Assembly: GCA_002255905.1 (NCBI GenBank)
Contig: NKIN01000001.1
Coordinates: forward strand, 186,001-250,000
Direction of reading: 5' to 3'
Origin: Burkholderiales bacterium PBB1
GTDB taxonomy: Bacteria; Pseudomonadota; Gammaproteobacteria; Burkholderiales; Burkholderiaceae_C
Length of the DNA: 64,000 bases
Below are positions 43,860-51,941 of this stretch, piece by piece. The first letter of the stretch is position 1. Every line of letters starts with the position of its first letter. A program made the position numbers and the translations under genes. The notes under the pieces were generated by a model. The model had not been told where the DNA came from and searched no databases. It worked only from the letters and a program-made list of their open reading frames with translations.

Positions 43860-44789
43860 ATGTCGGCCGAGCTGCGCAGCTACCTCGATGCCTTCGTGGC
43901 CGCGGCCGACGAAGGCAGCTTTTCAGCCGCGGCGCGCCGCCTGGGGCTGACCCCGGCGGCGGTCAGCAAGAGCGTGGCGCAGCTGGAGGCGCGGCTCGGT
44001 GTGCGGCTGTTTCAGCGCAGCACCCGCCAACTCGCGCTCACCACCGATGGCGAGCGGCTGCACGGCCAGGTGCGGCTGCCCTGGCGCGAGATCAGCGACG
44101 CGCTGACCGACCTGCGTCGGGGCGCAGGCAAACCCGCCGGCACGCTGAAGATCGCGCTGGCGCCCACGGTGGGCCGCGAGTTCGTGGTGCCGCTGCTGGG
44201 CGAATTCGCGCGCCGCTATCCCGATGTGGTGCCCGACCTGCATTTCGACAACCGCCAGGTCGACCTGGTGGCCGAAGGCTTCGACGTGGCCATCGGCGGC
44301 GGCATCGAGCTGACCGATGCGCTCATTGCGCGCGAGCTGGCGCAACCGCGCATCGTGCTGGTGGCCTCGCCCGCCTACCTGAAGGCGCACCGCACGCCCA
44401 AGCACCCCGAAGACCTGGTGCGCCACCGCGGCCTGCTGCGCCGCTCGCTCGCCACTGGTCGGCTGGTGCCCTGGGCCTTGAAGAACAGCGCGGGGCAGGA
44501 GCTGATCGCCAGCGTGCGCCCGGTGATGGTGCTGGACGACCCCGAGGCCATGGCGCGTGCGGCGGCCACCGGCATGGGCATCGCCATGCTGCCGCTGCCC
44601 CATGCGCTGCCGCTGCTGGAGAGCGGTGCGCTGGTGCGCGTGCTGCGCGAGTGGCATGCCGAGTCGAAACCGCTGTGCCTTTACTACACCAGCCGCAAGC
44701 TCGTGCCCGCCAAGGTGCGCGTGTTCGTGGACTACATGCTGCAGGAGTTTCGCGCCAGCGGGCAGGCCGCGCGCTTTGGGCAGAAGTAG
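43860..44789 (+). CDS. LysR-family transcriptional regulator
   Basis: 309 residues. N-terminal HTH ([20 protein letters not shown], then [16 protein letters not shown]) and substrate-binding domain. Divergent from the two SDR genes, its likely targets. The intact 3' end lies about 30 bases from the point where the integron integrase remnant stops resembling its family. Confidence 0.9.
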   Translation: MSAELRSYLDAFVAAADEGSFSAAARRLGLTPAAVSKSVAQLEARLGVRLFQRSTRQLALTTDGERLHGQVRLPWREISDALTDLRRGAGKPAGTLKIALAPTVGREFVVPLLGEFARRYPDVVPDLHFDNRQVDLVAEGFDVAIGGGIELTDALIARELAQPRIVLVASPAYLKAHRTPKHPEDLVRHRGLLRRSLATGRLVPWALKNSAGQELIASVRPVMVLDDPEAMARAAATGMGIAMLPLPHALPLLESGALVRVLREWHAESKPLCLYYTSRKLVPAKVRVFVDYMLQEFRASGQAARFGQK

Positions 44790-45169
44790 GGGCAGGGCTT
44801 CGCGTCAGGGTGGCCCACGAGCAACCACGGCAGGCTGACACCCAGCACCTTGCCATAGAGAAACAGCAGCGCCGACAAGGCCTGACGATGACTGGACGGG
44901 GCTAGACTGCGCTCAGCCGCCAGGTACGTCAGATAGGCCTCGACCTCGGGGCCACCCATCTCGGCCGGGTGCCGCAGGCCATGCCAGCGGATGAAGGCCC
45001 TGACCCAGTAGACATAGGCCTCCTCGGTGCGCCGGCTGTAGTGCAGGTAGCGGATGCGCTCACGCAACTGGTCGAGCAGCTTGACGGCCTGCAGCGGAGG
45101 CAAGCGCACATCGGGCGTTGGACGCAGGGTTTTGCGGGGTGGCATCGACCCCGACAGCGATGGCAGCAT
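44732..45169 (-). pseudogene. intI: integron integrase remnant, catalytic domain deleted
   Basis: The first 116 codons (45169 down to about 44822) are an IntI N-terminal, core-DNA-binding domain: [57 protein letters not shown] and SLPWL track class-1-type IntI closely. After that similarity stops and the frame runs into the antisense of the LysR tail. The tyrosine-recombinase domain with the Arg-His-Arg-Tyr residues is gone, so the protein cannot recombine. AGGAGG sits 4 bases before the ATG. It points away from the cassettes, as expected. Confidence 0.88.
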
Positions 45170-45239
45170 GCAGCCTCCTGGCGCCCGGCACGGTACAAAG
45201 CAGCTGTAACAAAGTCCGGACTCGCCAGGAAATTTAGTA

Positions 45240-45256
45240 CTGGATGAAAAAGCCAG
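45240..45256. promoter_or_regulatory. degenerate LexA-like box upstream of intI
   Basis: CTGGATGAAAAAGCCAG (extended arms ACTGG/CCAGT). It sits where class 1 integrons carry the SOS box controlling intI and resembles that box, but has one extra base in the spacer and lost consensus positions, so LexA binding is doubtful. Confidence 0.45.
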
Positions 45257-45297
45257 TCAATCGAGAGAAAGCGAAGATGCCACAACCACTTGCCGCT

Positions 45298-45371
45298 GGG
45301 TCGACCTACGATGTTAGGGAGACTGCTCCGATGTTAGGGAGCAGTTCCTGTCTCCCTACAACACGTTCAGC
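45298..45371 (+). other. attI: integron attI recombination site
   Basis: Starts GGGTCGACCTACGATGTTAG and contains two exact 13-base direct repeats CGATGTTAGGGAG (45309-45321 and 45329-45341), then CAGTTCCTGTCTCCCTA and a core-like GTTCAGC (45365-45371). This follows the plan of attI1, whose paired GATGTTA repeats bind IntI. It lies between the integrase remnant and the first cassette. Confidence 0.8.
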
Positions 45372-45395
45372 GCCATGAGAGACCGGTTGCGGTAA

Positions 45396-45413
45396 GTTAG
45401 CGCTTTTGCTAAC
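45396..45413. promoter_or_regulatory. inverted repeat before the toxin gene, candidate autoregulatory operator
   Basis: GTTAGC, six bases, GCTAAC, ending 7 bases before the toxin ATG. Toxin-antitoxin pairs with an XRE antitoxin are usually repressed through such a dyad over their own promoter. Confidence 0.5.
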
Positions 45414-45420
45414 ATTGCGC

Positions 45421-45747
45421 ATGGCGTTCGAAATCACCTACTTCCATGAGCGCGTTCTCTCCGAGATCCAATCATGGCCGGTAGATGTCCTCGCCGACTA
45501 CGCTCGTTTGCTTGAGCTCCTTGCGGAGCATGGCCCGAGCCTTCGCCTGCCGCACTCTCGCGCCTTCGGCGATGGCCTGTTTGAGTTGCGCCCTCGCGGG
45601 CGCTCGGGAATCGGCCGTGCCTTCTATTGTTTTCTCGTTGGCAAGCGCGTCGTCGTCTTGCACGCGTTCATCAAGAAGTCCCAGCAAACACCCGACAGTG
45701 AACTGAAACTTGCGCGCAAGCGCCTCAAGGAGATGCAGCATGGCTGA
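45421..45747 (+). CDS. HigB/RelE-superfamily toxin (Gp49-like), integron cassette 1
   Basis: 108 residues. The family core LPHSRAFGDGLFELRP, then IGRAFYCFLVGKRVVVLHAF and IKKSQQTP, is that of phage-derived Gp49/HigB mRNA interferases. ATG 45421 is the first codon after the dyad at 45396; an upstream TTG is unlikely. The antitoxin gene overlaps by 8 bases. Toxin-first order is the HigBA arrangement. Confidence 0.85.
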   Translation: MAFEITYFHERVLSEIQSWPVDVLADYARLLELLAEHGPSLRLPHSRAFGDGLFELRPRGRSGIGRAFYCFLVGKRVVVLHAFIKKSQQTPDSELKLARKRLKEMQHG

Positions 45748-46057
45748 CCTGAAGTACAAGCCCGTTCGTCACAACCACGCCGAGTTTCTGGCGAAGGCCA
45801 AGCTACGCCCCGGCTTCGCCGAGGCGTACGAATCTCTCGAGCTCGAGTACGCCCTGGCAAGCCAGATGCTCAAGGCTCGCGCCAAGGCGGGCCTCACCCA
45901 AGACGCTGTCGCAGAGCGCATGGGTACCACCAAGAGCGCGATCTCAAGGCTTGAGGCAGCTGGGCGGCACGCTCCGTCGCTCGCAACGCTCAAGAAGTAC
46001 GCCGCGGCCGTTGGCTGTGAGCTTCAGGTGAAGCTGGTGCCTCAAAAGACCGCATGA
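45740..46057 (+). CDS. XRE-family antitoxin (HigA-like), integron cassette 1
   Basis: 105 residues. HTH at about 48-100: KARAKAGLTQDAVAERMGTT, then KSAISRLEAAG. The N-terminal 45 residues are the likely toxin-binding part. AAGGAG (45727-45732) lies inside the toxin gene 7 bases before the ATG. The stop is followed one base later by attC. Confidence 0.87.
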   Translation: MADLKYKPVRHNHAEFLAKAKLRPGFAEAYESLELEYALASQMLKARAKAGLTQDAVAERMGTTKSAISRLEAAGRHAPSLATLKKYAAAVGCELQVKLVPQKTA

Positions 46058-46058
46058 C

Positions 46059-46127
46059 GCCGAACCTCTCAGTCAAGGGGACGCCTTGCGGCGAGCCGCA
46101 AGCCGCCCCTTACCTCGAACGTTAGGC
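46059..46127 (+). other. attC: attC site of cassette 1
   Basis: 69 bases from GCCGAAC (R'') to GTTAGGC (R'). Inner arms AAGGGG (L'') and CCCCTT (L') pair, and the central TTGCGGC-GA-GCCGCAA (46086-46101) forms the terminal hairpin. The core site matches GTTRRRY exactly. It looks functional, though a foreign integrase would be needed. Confidence 0.85.
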
Positions 46128-46133
46128 CGCTCA

Positions 46134-46751
46134 ATGCGATCCGTTATGCGCTTTACCGGAACCCTCAAGACCTGGAATGATGAGCGTGGCTTTGGCTTCA
46201 TTGAGCCGACCCAGGGCGGTCAAGAGCTCTTCGTGCACATAAAGGCATTTCCCGGTGGCTCTGGGCGACCAGTCCAAGGGCAACTTCTTACTTTTGAGGT
46301 GGAGGTCGGTCCAAACGGGAAGAAGCGGGCAAAGTCCGTCCGGCCCCCGGTTTCTACGCGGAGGGCGAAGCAACGAAGAGTTGAGTCGACTGCCCCGTGG
46401 ACCTTGCCACGCAAATTGGCTTTACCGTTCCTCGTCGTTGTATACGCCTACGTAGTCTTGCATTGGGGCTTTCAACCAAGGGTCCCACTTGTGTATGGTG
46501 GCGCCAGCCTGCTGGCCCTTTTTGTTTACGCGTTTGACAAGTCCGCAGCAGTTAGCGGGCGTTGGCGGACTCCAGAGAGCACGCTCCATCTTCTGGCCGT
46601 GGCTGGCGGGTGGCCAGGGGCTCTTCTCGCACAGCAGATGCTGCGCCACAAGACGACGAAGGCAAAGTTCGTAGTGGTCTTCTGGGCTACTGTCGCGCTT
46701 AACCTCGCTGGCCTCGTGATCTGGCATGCGACGGGTGCCGCAAATATGTAG
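46134..46751 (+). CDS. cold-shock domain plus DUF1294 membrane protein, integron cassette 2
   Basis: 205 residues. Cold-shock OB fold at about 5-70 (FTGTLKTWNDERGFGFIEP, ELFVHIKAF), then a basic linker and a DUF1294 membrane domain with three or four helices and YAFDKSAAVSGRWRTPE. This fusion recurs in integron cassettes; its role is not established. Start 46134 lies 6 bases after attC; ATG 46146 (MRFTGTLK) is an alternative. GC content looks lower than the chromosomal genes around it. Confidence 0.85.
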   Translation: MRSVMRFTGTLKTWNDERGFGFIEPTQGGQELFVHIKAFPGGSGRPVQGQLLTFEVEVGPNGKKRAKSVRPPVSTRRAKQRRVESTAPWTLPRKLALPFLVVVYAYVVLHWGFQPRVPLVYGGASLLALFVYAFDKSAAVSGRWRTPESTLHLLAVAGGWPGALLAQQMLRHKTTKAKFVVVFWATVALNLAGLVIWHATGAANM

Positions 46752-46783
46752 TGCGCAAGCGCGGCCTAACTCGAACGTCAGGC
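46752..46783 (+). other. half attC scar of cassette 2
   Basis: GCAAGCGCGGCCTAAC then TCGAACGTCAGGC matches the 3' (L'-R') part of the cassette 1 attC, with the core degraded to GTCAGGC. No matching 5' half is seen before the stop codon. GCGGCCT/AGGCCGC inside it can still pair. Confidence 0.6.
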
Positions 46784-46803
46784 CGCGTCCACCACAGTTC
46801 CTC

Positions 46804-47859
46804 ATGCCAACCTCTCTCACTGAGCTATTGGGTACGAGGCTGCCCATCATTCAGGCTCCGATGGCAGGTGTCCAGGGCAGCGCCCTTGCGCTCGCCGTGT
46901 GTGAAGCAGGCGGACTCGGCTCGCTGCCTGCAGCGGCCTTGAGCACTGATGCCCTGCTGTCTGAATTGGCCGTGATCAGGCAACAGGCCAAGGGTCGCCC
47001 CTGGAACGTCAACTTCTTTGCCCACCAACCCCCGATGCCGGATGAGAACCGCGAGGTTGCCTGGCGATCTTCGCTCGCGCCTTATTACGCCGAGTACAAC
47101 ATCGACGCGACCTCCGTTCCGGCGGGGGCTGGCCGCAGCCCCTTCAGCGCACAGCTGGCTGAAGTGCTGGAATCCTTTCGCCCACCCGTTGTGAGCTTCC
47201 ACTTCGGCTTGCCCGCGACCGAGTTGCTGGATCGTGTTCGCAGTTGGGGTTCAAAGGTGCTCTCCAGCGCCACCACAGTGGAGGAAGCCTTGTGGCTGCA
47301 AGAGCGCGGCGTGGACGCCATCATTGCCCAGGGGTTGGAGGCTGGCGGGCATCGCGGCTACTTCCTCACACACGACCTGACGACGCAGATGGGCACCTTT
47401 GCCCTGCTGCCGCAAGTCGCTCGGGCAGTACGCGTGCCCGTCATCGCGGCAGGCGGCATCGTTGACGCACAAGGCGTAGCCGCCGCACTTGCGCTCGGCG
47501 CGGCAGGCGTGCAGGTGGGTACTGCCTACCTACTCTGCCCCGAATCCACGACGAGTCCCATTCATCGCGCCGCCCTGCAAAGCGAAGCCGCACGCCACAC
47601 GGCACTGACAACACTGTTCACTGGAGGCGCAGCGCGCGGCATCGTCAATCGGGCCATGCGAGAACTTGGCGCACTCGACAACGAGGCTCCCGCCTTCCCG
47701 CTGGCCACGGCAGCCATTGCACCACTGCGTGCCGCTGCAGAGAAAGAAGGACGCGGCGACTTCTCGCCGCTGTGGAGCGGGCAGAACGCAAGTGCCTGCC
47801 GCGCTGTGTCAGCGGCAGAAGTGACGCGAGCCTTGGCGCAAGGCTTGCGCGATGCATAG
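46804..47859 (+). CDS. nitronate monooxygenase family protein, integron cassette 3
   Basis: 351 residues. FMN TIM barrel of the 2-nitropropane dioxygenase family: PIIQAPMAGVQGSALALAV, IIAQGLEAGGHRGYF, PVIAAGGIVDAQGVAAALAL and GAAGVQVGTAYLLCPES. The histidine in EAGGHRG is the usual catalytic base. Predicted to oxidise alkyl nitronates such as propionate 3-nitronate. ATG 46804 follows the cassette 2 attC scar by 20 bases. Confidence 0.88.
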   Translation: MPTSLTELLGTRLPIIQAPMAGVQGSALALAVCEAGGLGSLPAAALSTDALLSELAVIRQQAKGRPWNVNFFAHQPPMPDENREVAWRSSLAPYYAEYNIDATSVPAGAGRSPFSAQLAEVLESFRPPVVSFHFGLPATELLDRVRSWGSKVLSSATTVEEALWLQERGVDAIIAQGLEAGGHRGYFLTHDLTTQMGTFALLPQVARAVRVPVIAAGGIVDAQGVAAALALGAAGVQVGTAYLLCPESTTSPIHRAALQSEAARHTALTTLFTGGAARGIVNRAMRELGALDNEAPAFPLATAAIAPLRAAAEKEGRGDFSPLWSGQNASACRAVSAAEVTRALAQGLRDA

Positions 47860-47887
47860 CCACTGGGGCCATGCTTGGCGCGTCGCG

Positions 47888-47947
47888 GCCTGACTATTCA
47901 TACAAGCCGACGCCGCTGCACGGCGCGGATCGATACAGGTGCAAGTC
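47888..47947 (+). other. degenerate attC of cassette 3
   Basis: Begins GCCTGACTATTCATACAAGC and continues with the stem CGACGCCG-CTGCA-CGGCGCGG, the very pattern of aadA-type attC sites. The 3' arm has drifted to ATCGATACAGGTGCAAG, so the final GTTRRRY core is lost. Confidence 0.7.
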
Positions 47948-48034
47948 TCCTGCAGCACCAGCGTTCAGACCGTCAACAGCTCACGCCGGCATCACCCTGC
48001 GCGTACCTTCGCGGCGCACCGCAGAATCCCCCGC

Positions 48035-48469
48035 ATGTCGCCCACTGTCCGTCGTGTCGTCCAAGCGGTTCTCTACGAGGCCTTTGCCATCGCGTTTTTC
48101 GGGCCGGCCATGAGTTTCGTGTTTGAGCAGTCGGTGGCTTCCACGCTCCCGCTGGCGGTCCTCATGTCCACCATCGCGCTGGGCTGGAACTACGTTTTCA
48201 ACGGGCTGTTCGAGGCCTGGGAGTCGCGGCAGGCCGTCAAGGGGCGCTCGCTCCGGCGGCGTCTGGCCCACGGCATCGGGTTCGAAGGCGGCCTGGTCGT
48301 GATCCTCGTCCCGATCATGGCCTACTGGCTCGAGACAACGCTGCTCCATGCCTTGCTCGCAGATCTCGGCATCCTGGCCTTCTTCTTTGTCTACGCCATC
48401 GCGTTCACCTGGGCGTTCGATCGCGTGTTCGGTCTGCCAGATTCAGCGAGCAAGGCCTGCGGCGCCTGA
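48035..48469 (+). CDS. PACE family efflux transporter
   Basis: 144 residues with four membrane helices in two paired repeats: RRVVQAVLYEAFAIAFFGPA opens the first, RRRLAHGIGFEGGLVVILVP the second. Glu in VLYEA and in GFEGG matches the membrane acidic residue of AceI-type chlorhexidine/polyamine exporters. It lies 87 bases after the cassette 3 attC, so it may be a cassette that lost its own attC. Confidence 0.82.
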   Translation: MSPTVRRVVQAVLYEAFAIAFFGPAMSFVFEQSVASTLPLAVLMSTIALGWNYVFNGLFEAWESRQAVKGRSLRRRLAHGIGFEGGLVVILVPIMAYWLETTLLHALLADLGILAFFFVYAIAFTWAFDRVFGLPDSASKACGA

Positions 48470-48547
48470 CCCTGACCCTGAGCCGTTGCTTGGGCCTCAG
48501 CGCAAACGACAGGCCTTGCCGGAAGCACCGAGCGCATACTGCGGGCC

Positions 48548-48880
48548 ATGGCAATTCCGCACGCTCAACCCGGCCAGGTCATCGAGGTTCAGCCCCTGGG
48601 CGCTCGCATGACCCAGGAGCCCACCGTCGCGCTGTTCAAGTCTGCCGACCTGGAAGTCATGCGCCTGGTTCTGACGGCTGGCAAGTGTCTGCCGCCGCAC
48701 AGCGTGCCCGGTGAGATCACCATTCAATGCATCGAGGGCGCCATCGAGGTCACCTTCGACGGGGGCAGCCAGCGCCTGCAGCCCGGCCAGATGCTCTACC
48801 TGGCCCGCGGCGCCTCCCACGGTGTCCAGGCGCTGCAGGATTCCTCGGCCCTGGTCACCGTCGCTCTGCGCAAGCCTTGA
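48548..48880 (+). CDS. small cupin-domain protein
   Basis: 110 residues, a single cupin barrel: LTAGKCLPPHSVPGEITIQC (one histidine, then Glu), IEVTFDGGSQRLQPGQMLYL and GASHGVQALQ. Few metal ligands remain, so activity is uncertain. It starts the cupin-methyltransferase-YciI run. Confidence 0.78.
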   Translation: MAIPHAQPGQVIEVQPLGARMTQEPTVALFKSADLEVMRLVLTAGKCLPPHSVPGEITIQCIEGAIEVTFDGGSQRLQPGQMLYLARGASHGVQALQDSSALVTVALRKP

Positions 48881-48935
48881 GCTGCGCGGGAGCCGATTCG
48901 CGCTGGCGCAGCACGGTGTCCCACAGGAGATGACG

Positions 48936-49811
48936 ATGGTCTTGCCAACCGAGCAGCACCATGCAAAGGTTCAGAGCCACTACACCGTCACCGATCTGGG
49001 CAAGTCGATCCTCGATGCGCTGGCGGCGGCAGGCCGGGACCCGGATCACCTCACCCCCGAAGACCTGGCGCCGATCGACGAGTTTCACATCCGAGGGCGT
49101 GCCGCCACGCTCGATCTGGCGCGTACCGTAAAGATCAGCCGCTCGATGGCGGTTCTGGATGTCGGCAGCGGCCTGGGCGGCCCGGCCCGAACGTTGGCCT
49201 CGGAGTACGGATGCCAGGTCAGGGGCATCGACCTCACCGAGGCTTACTGCCAGACGGCCAGCATGCTCTCCGAGCGTCTCGGCCTGGGCCACCTGCTGCA
49301 GTTTCAGCAAGGCGACGCCCTCCACCTGCCGTTTCAGCCGGCCTCGTTCGACGTCGTGTGGACGGAACACGTGGCGATGAACATTGCCGACAAGGCGCGC
49401 CTGTACGGCGAGATGCACCGCGTGCTGAAGCCCGGCGGCACCCTGGCCATCTACGACATCCTTCGCGGCCCTGAAGGCCCGGTGCACTTCCCGGTGCCCT
49501 GGGCGAGAACACCCGAGACGAGTTTTCTTGCATCGCCAGACGAGTTGCGCGCCTTCTTGACAGAGGCCGGTTTCCAGATCACCGACTGGGTGGACTCCAC
49601 CGAGGCAGGCAAGGCCTGGTTCGTCGCCCTCGCGGAACGCATCCAGCGGCTCGGCATGCCATCGCTCAGCTTCGCGCTGCTGATGGGCGACGACTTCTCG
49701 GCGATGGCCCTCAACCAGCGGCGCAACCTCGAGCAGGGCCGCATCGTGCTGGCGCAAGTCGTGGCGACGAAGCGCGGTGCCTGGTCTCTCGCTCAGCCCG
49801 AACCCGCATGA
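48936..49811 (+). CDS. class I SAM-dependent methyltransferase
   Basis: 291 residues. SAM loop VLDVGSGLGGPARTLA, acidic GIDLTEAYC, and FDVVWTEHVAMNI with a post-loop VLKPGGTLAIYDI. The long N-terminus with LTPEDLAPIDEFHIRG is typical of small-molecule N- or C-methyltransferases. AGGAG lies 6 bases before ATG 48936, favouring it over 48930. Substrate unknown. The stop overlaps the next gene. Confidence 0.85.
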   Translation: MVLPTEQHHAKVQSHYTVTDLGKSILDALAAAGRDPDHLTPEDLAPIDEFHIRGRAATLDLARTVKISRSMAVLDVGSGLGGPARTLASEYGCQVRGIDLTEAYCQTASMLSERLGLGHLLQFQQGDALHLPFQPASFDVVWTEHVAMNIADKARLYGEMHRVLKPGGTLAIYDILRGPEGPVHFPVPWARTPETSFLASPDELRAFLTEAGFQITDWVDSTEAGKAWFVALAERIQRLGMPSLSFALLMGDDFSAMALNQRRNLEQGRIVLAQVVATKRGAWSLAQPEPA

Positions 49812-50146
49812 AATACCTGATCTCCTTTCCCGCGCCGGCGATGGACATCGCCGCAGATGAACTGGCCGCGGCCAGCGCCGACTCGCACGCGGTCATCCGA
49901 GCCGCCAAGCAAGCGGGCGTGTACGTTTTCGCGGGCGGGCTCAACGAGGAGACCGGCGCGTTGATGGTGGCCGCGGACGGATCGGCAACCCGACAGACCT
50001 ATCCGCAAACCCGCGAGTTCAGCGGTGGCTTCTGCGTGCTGGAACTCCCGTCGCGCGAAGCCGCCGTCGAGTGGGCAGCCAAGCTGGCACAGGCGTGCCG
50101 CTGTTCGCAGGAACTGCGCGAGTTTCACCACGACGCCGAGAGTTAG
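49808..50146 (+). CDS. YciI-like protein
   Basis: 112 residues of the YCII/dimeric ferredoxin-like fold: KYLISFPAPAMD, VYVFAGGLNEETGALMV, and the Phe-Ser-Gly-Gly-Phe segment EFSGGFCVLELPSREAA. Role unknown. ATGA overlap with the methyltransferase implies coupling. Confidence 0.78.
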   Translation: MKYLISFPAPAMDIAADELAAASADSHAVIRAAKQAGVYVFAGGLNEETGALMVAADGSATRQTYPQTREFSGGFCVLELPSREAAVEWAAKLAQACRCSQELREFHHDAES

Positions 50147-50188
50147 CGTTGGCGCCTCGGCGCCAACCAAAGCCTTCAGGAGAAAACG

Positions 50189-51043
50189 ATGACCATCCTG
50201 CACGTGCTTGAACCGCATCTCAAGGACCTCGGCGGCGGCTTCGTCGTGAGGCGGCTGCTGCCTTCGGCGTTGCGCCAGGCGGTCGGACCGTTCGTGTTCT
50301 TCGATCATTTCGGGCCTGTCATCCACCAGCCCGACGACAACCACGATGTGCGTCCGCATCCGCACATCGGTCTGTCCACCGTCACCTATCTGTTCGAAGG
50401 GGCCATGGTGCACCGCGACAGCACCGGTGTCGTGCAGCGCATCGAGCCGGGCGCCATCAACTGGATGACCGCCGGGCGGGGCATCGTGCATTCGGAGCGC
50501 GCGCCCGACGACCTGCGCGGCACCCGCTACGCCTCGCACGGGCTGCAGCTGTGGTGTGCGCTGCCGGAGTCGCTCGAGGAGTGCGACCCTGCCTTCGCGC
50601 ACACGCCCGCCGAGGCCATTCCGCAAGTCCGGGGCGAGGGCTACACCGCCCGCATCCTGATCGGCGAACTGCTGGGGGCTGTCTCTCCCGTCAAGCCAAC
50701 GTCTCCCACGCTCTATGCCGAATTCAGCGTGACTGCGGGGTCAGCGGTGCAGTTGCCGGCCAGCACGTTCGAGCGCGCCCTCTACGTGCTGGAGGGCACG
50801 GTGCGCATCGACGGCGAGCCGCTCGATCCGTGGGTGCTGGGTGTACTCAGCGGCGAGGCCTGCACGATCGCCGCACCCGACGGGGCGCGTTTCGCGCTCA
50901 TCGGCGGCGAGCCACTGGGCCACCGCCACATGGTGTGGAACTTCGTGTCCTCACGCCGCGAGCGCATCGACGAGGCCAAGGCGGCGTGGCGCGCCCAGAC
51001 CCTGGGCCAGGTGCCGGGCGAGACCGAATTCATTCCGTACTGA
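50189..51043 (+). CDS. pirin family protein
   Basis: 284 residues, two cupin domains. The metal histidines are in HPHIGLSTVTYLFEGAMVHRD and HSERAP, and the C-terminal pirin cupin follows with EFSVTAGSAVQLP. Some bacterial pirins are quercetinases; others bind enzymes. AGGAG precedes the ATG by 8 bases. Confidence 0.92.
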   Translation: MTILHVLEPHLKDLGGGFVVRRLLPSALRQAVGPFVFFDHFGPVIHQPDDNHDVRPHPHIGLSTVTYLFEGAMVHRDSTGVVQRIEPGAINWMTAGRGIVHSERAPDDLRGTRYASHGLQLWCALPESLEECDPAFAHTPAEAIPQVRGEGYTARILIGELLGAVSPVKPTSPTLYAEFSVTAGSAVQLPASTFERALYVLEGTVRIDGEPLDPWVLGVLSGEACTIAAPDGARFALIGGEPLGHRHMVWNFVSSRRERIDEAKAAWRAQTLGQVPGETEFIPY

Positions 51044-51091
51044 GTTGCCGCCACCGTACGGTGCGCGGGGCAGGGCCGTGCGGGTTCGCGC

Positions 51092-51919
51092 CTAGAACTG
51101 CACCGCGCACTTGACGCCGGCCGGGATGTCGCCCTTGGGGTTGGGCAGGTCGAGGCGGGCGCGGAAGGTGCCGCTGGCCGAATCGACCACGCGGTCGACC
51201 ACCGACACGGTGGCCGCGTACTGCCCCGACAGCGGGGCTTCGGTGGTGATCGATGCGGGCGTGCCCACCTTCACCTTGCCGAACAACCCCACCGGCAGCA
51301 CCACGTCGATGCGCAGCGGGTTCACTTGCGCGAGCTTCAGGATGGCGCGCGCGCTTTCGCCGGTTTGCGCGATCTCGCCCACCTGCTGCAGGCGGTCGGT
51401 CACCACGCCGTTGATCGGGCTGCGGATGCGGCGCTGTTCCAGTGTTTCCTGCAGGCGGCGTTGTTCGAGTTCGGCCAGGCGCCGGTTGTCCTGGGCCTCG
51501 ACCAGGCTGGCCTCGGCGAGTGACAGCTCGGCGGCGGTGTCGTCGCGGTCCTGGACGGCGATGAACTTCTCCTGCACCAGATCGTCGCGGCGCGTCAGCT
51601 TGGTCTTGGCGGCCTGGCGGCGGCTTTCGGCGGTCTTCACCTGGCCCTCCATCACCGCGCGGTAGCGTGCCGCGTCGAGGGCGGCGCGGTCGGCGGCGCT
51701 TTCGAGCTCGACCAGCACCTGCCCCTTGCGCACCTCGGCTCCGCGGTCCACGGTGATCGCATCGATGCGGCCTTCGACCACGCTGCGCAGCTCCACGCGC
51801 TGCGAGGGCTCGATCAGGCAGGCGTAGCCGCCGCCGGGTGCGGCCATGGCAGGCTGAGCGGCTGCGCAGACCAGCCACACAGGCATCCACAGCGGTCGGG
51901 TCGGGGCAGTGAGTCTCAT
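51092..51919 (-). CDS. periplasmic HlyD/MFP-type adaptor, short
   Basis: 275 residues with signal peptide (to about AAAQPAMA). Lipoyl-like half-motif VELRSVVEGRIDAITVDRGA, a coiled coil at about 75-165, SPINGVVTDRLQQVGEIAQTGE, then a beta-barrel. This is an RND/MFP-type adaptor but with no pump gene beside it. Last gene of the minus-strand export operon, 22 bases after the SecA-like gene. Confidence 0.85.
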   Translation of the reverse strand: MRLTAPTRPLWMPVWLVCAAAQPAMAAPGGGYACLIEPSQRVELRSVVEGRIDAITVDRGAEVRKGQVLVELESAADRAALDAARYRAVMEGQVKTAESRRQAAKTKLTRRDDLVQEKFIAVQDRDDTAAELSLAEASLVEAQDNRRLAELEQRRLQETLEQRRIRSPINGVVTDRLQQVGEIAQTGESARAILKLAQVNPLRIDVVLPVGLFGKVKVGTPASITTEAPLSGQYAATVSVVDRVVDSASGTFRARLDLPNPKGDIPAGVKCAVQF

Positions 51920-51941
51920 GGTGTCGGAAGCGGTAGGTTCA

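Noticed and set aside
44732-44821. C-terminal part of the integrase frame as real coding sequence
   Set aside because: After SLPWL the frame loses all IntI similarity and mostly reads the antisense of the LysR 3' end.
48465-48535. Possible attC after the PACE gene, beginning GCCTGAC
   Set aside because: No paired L arms, central hairpin or GTTRRRY core could be drawn, so it is not called.
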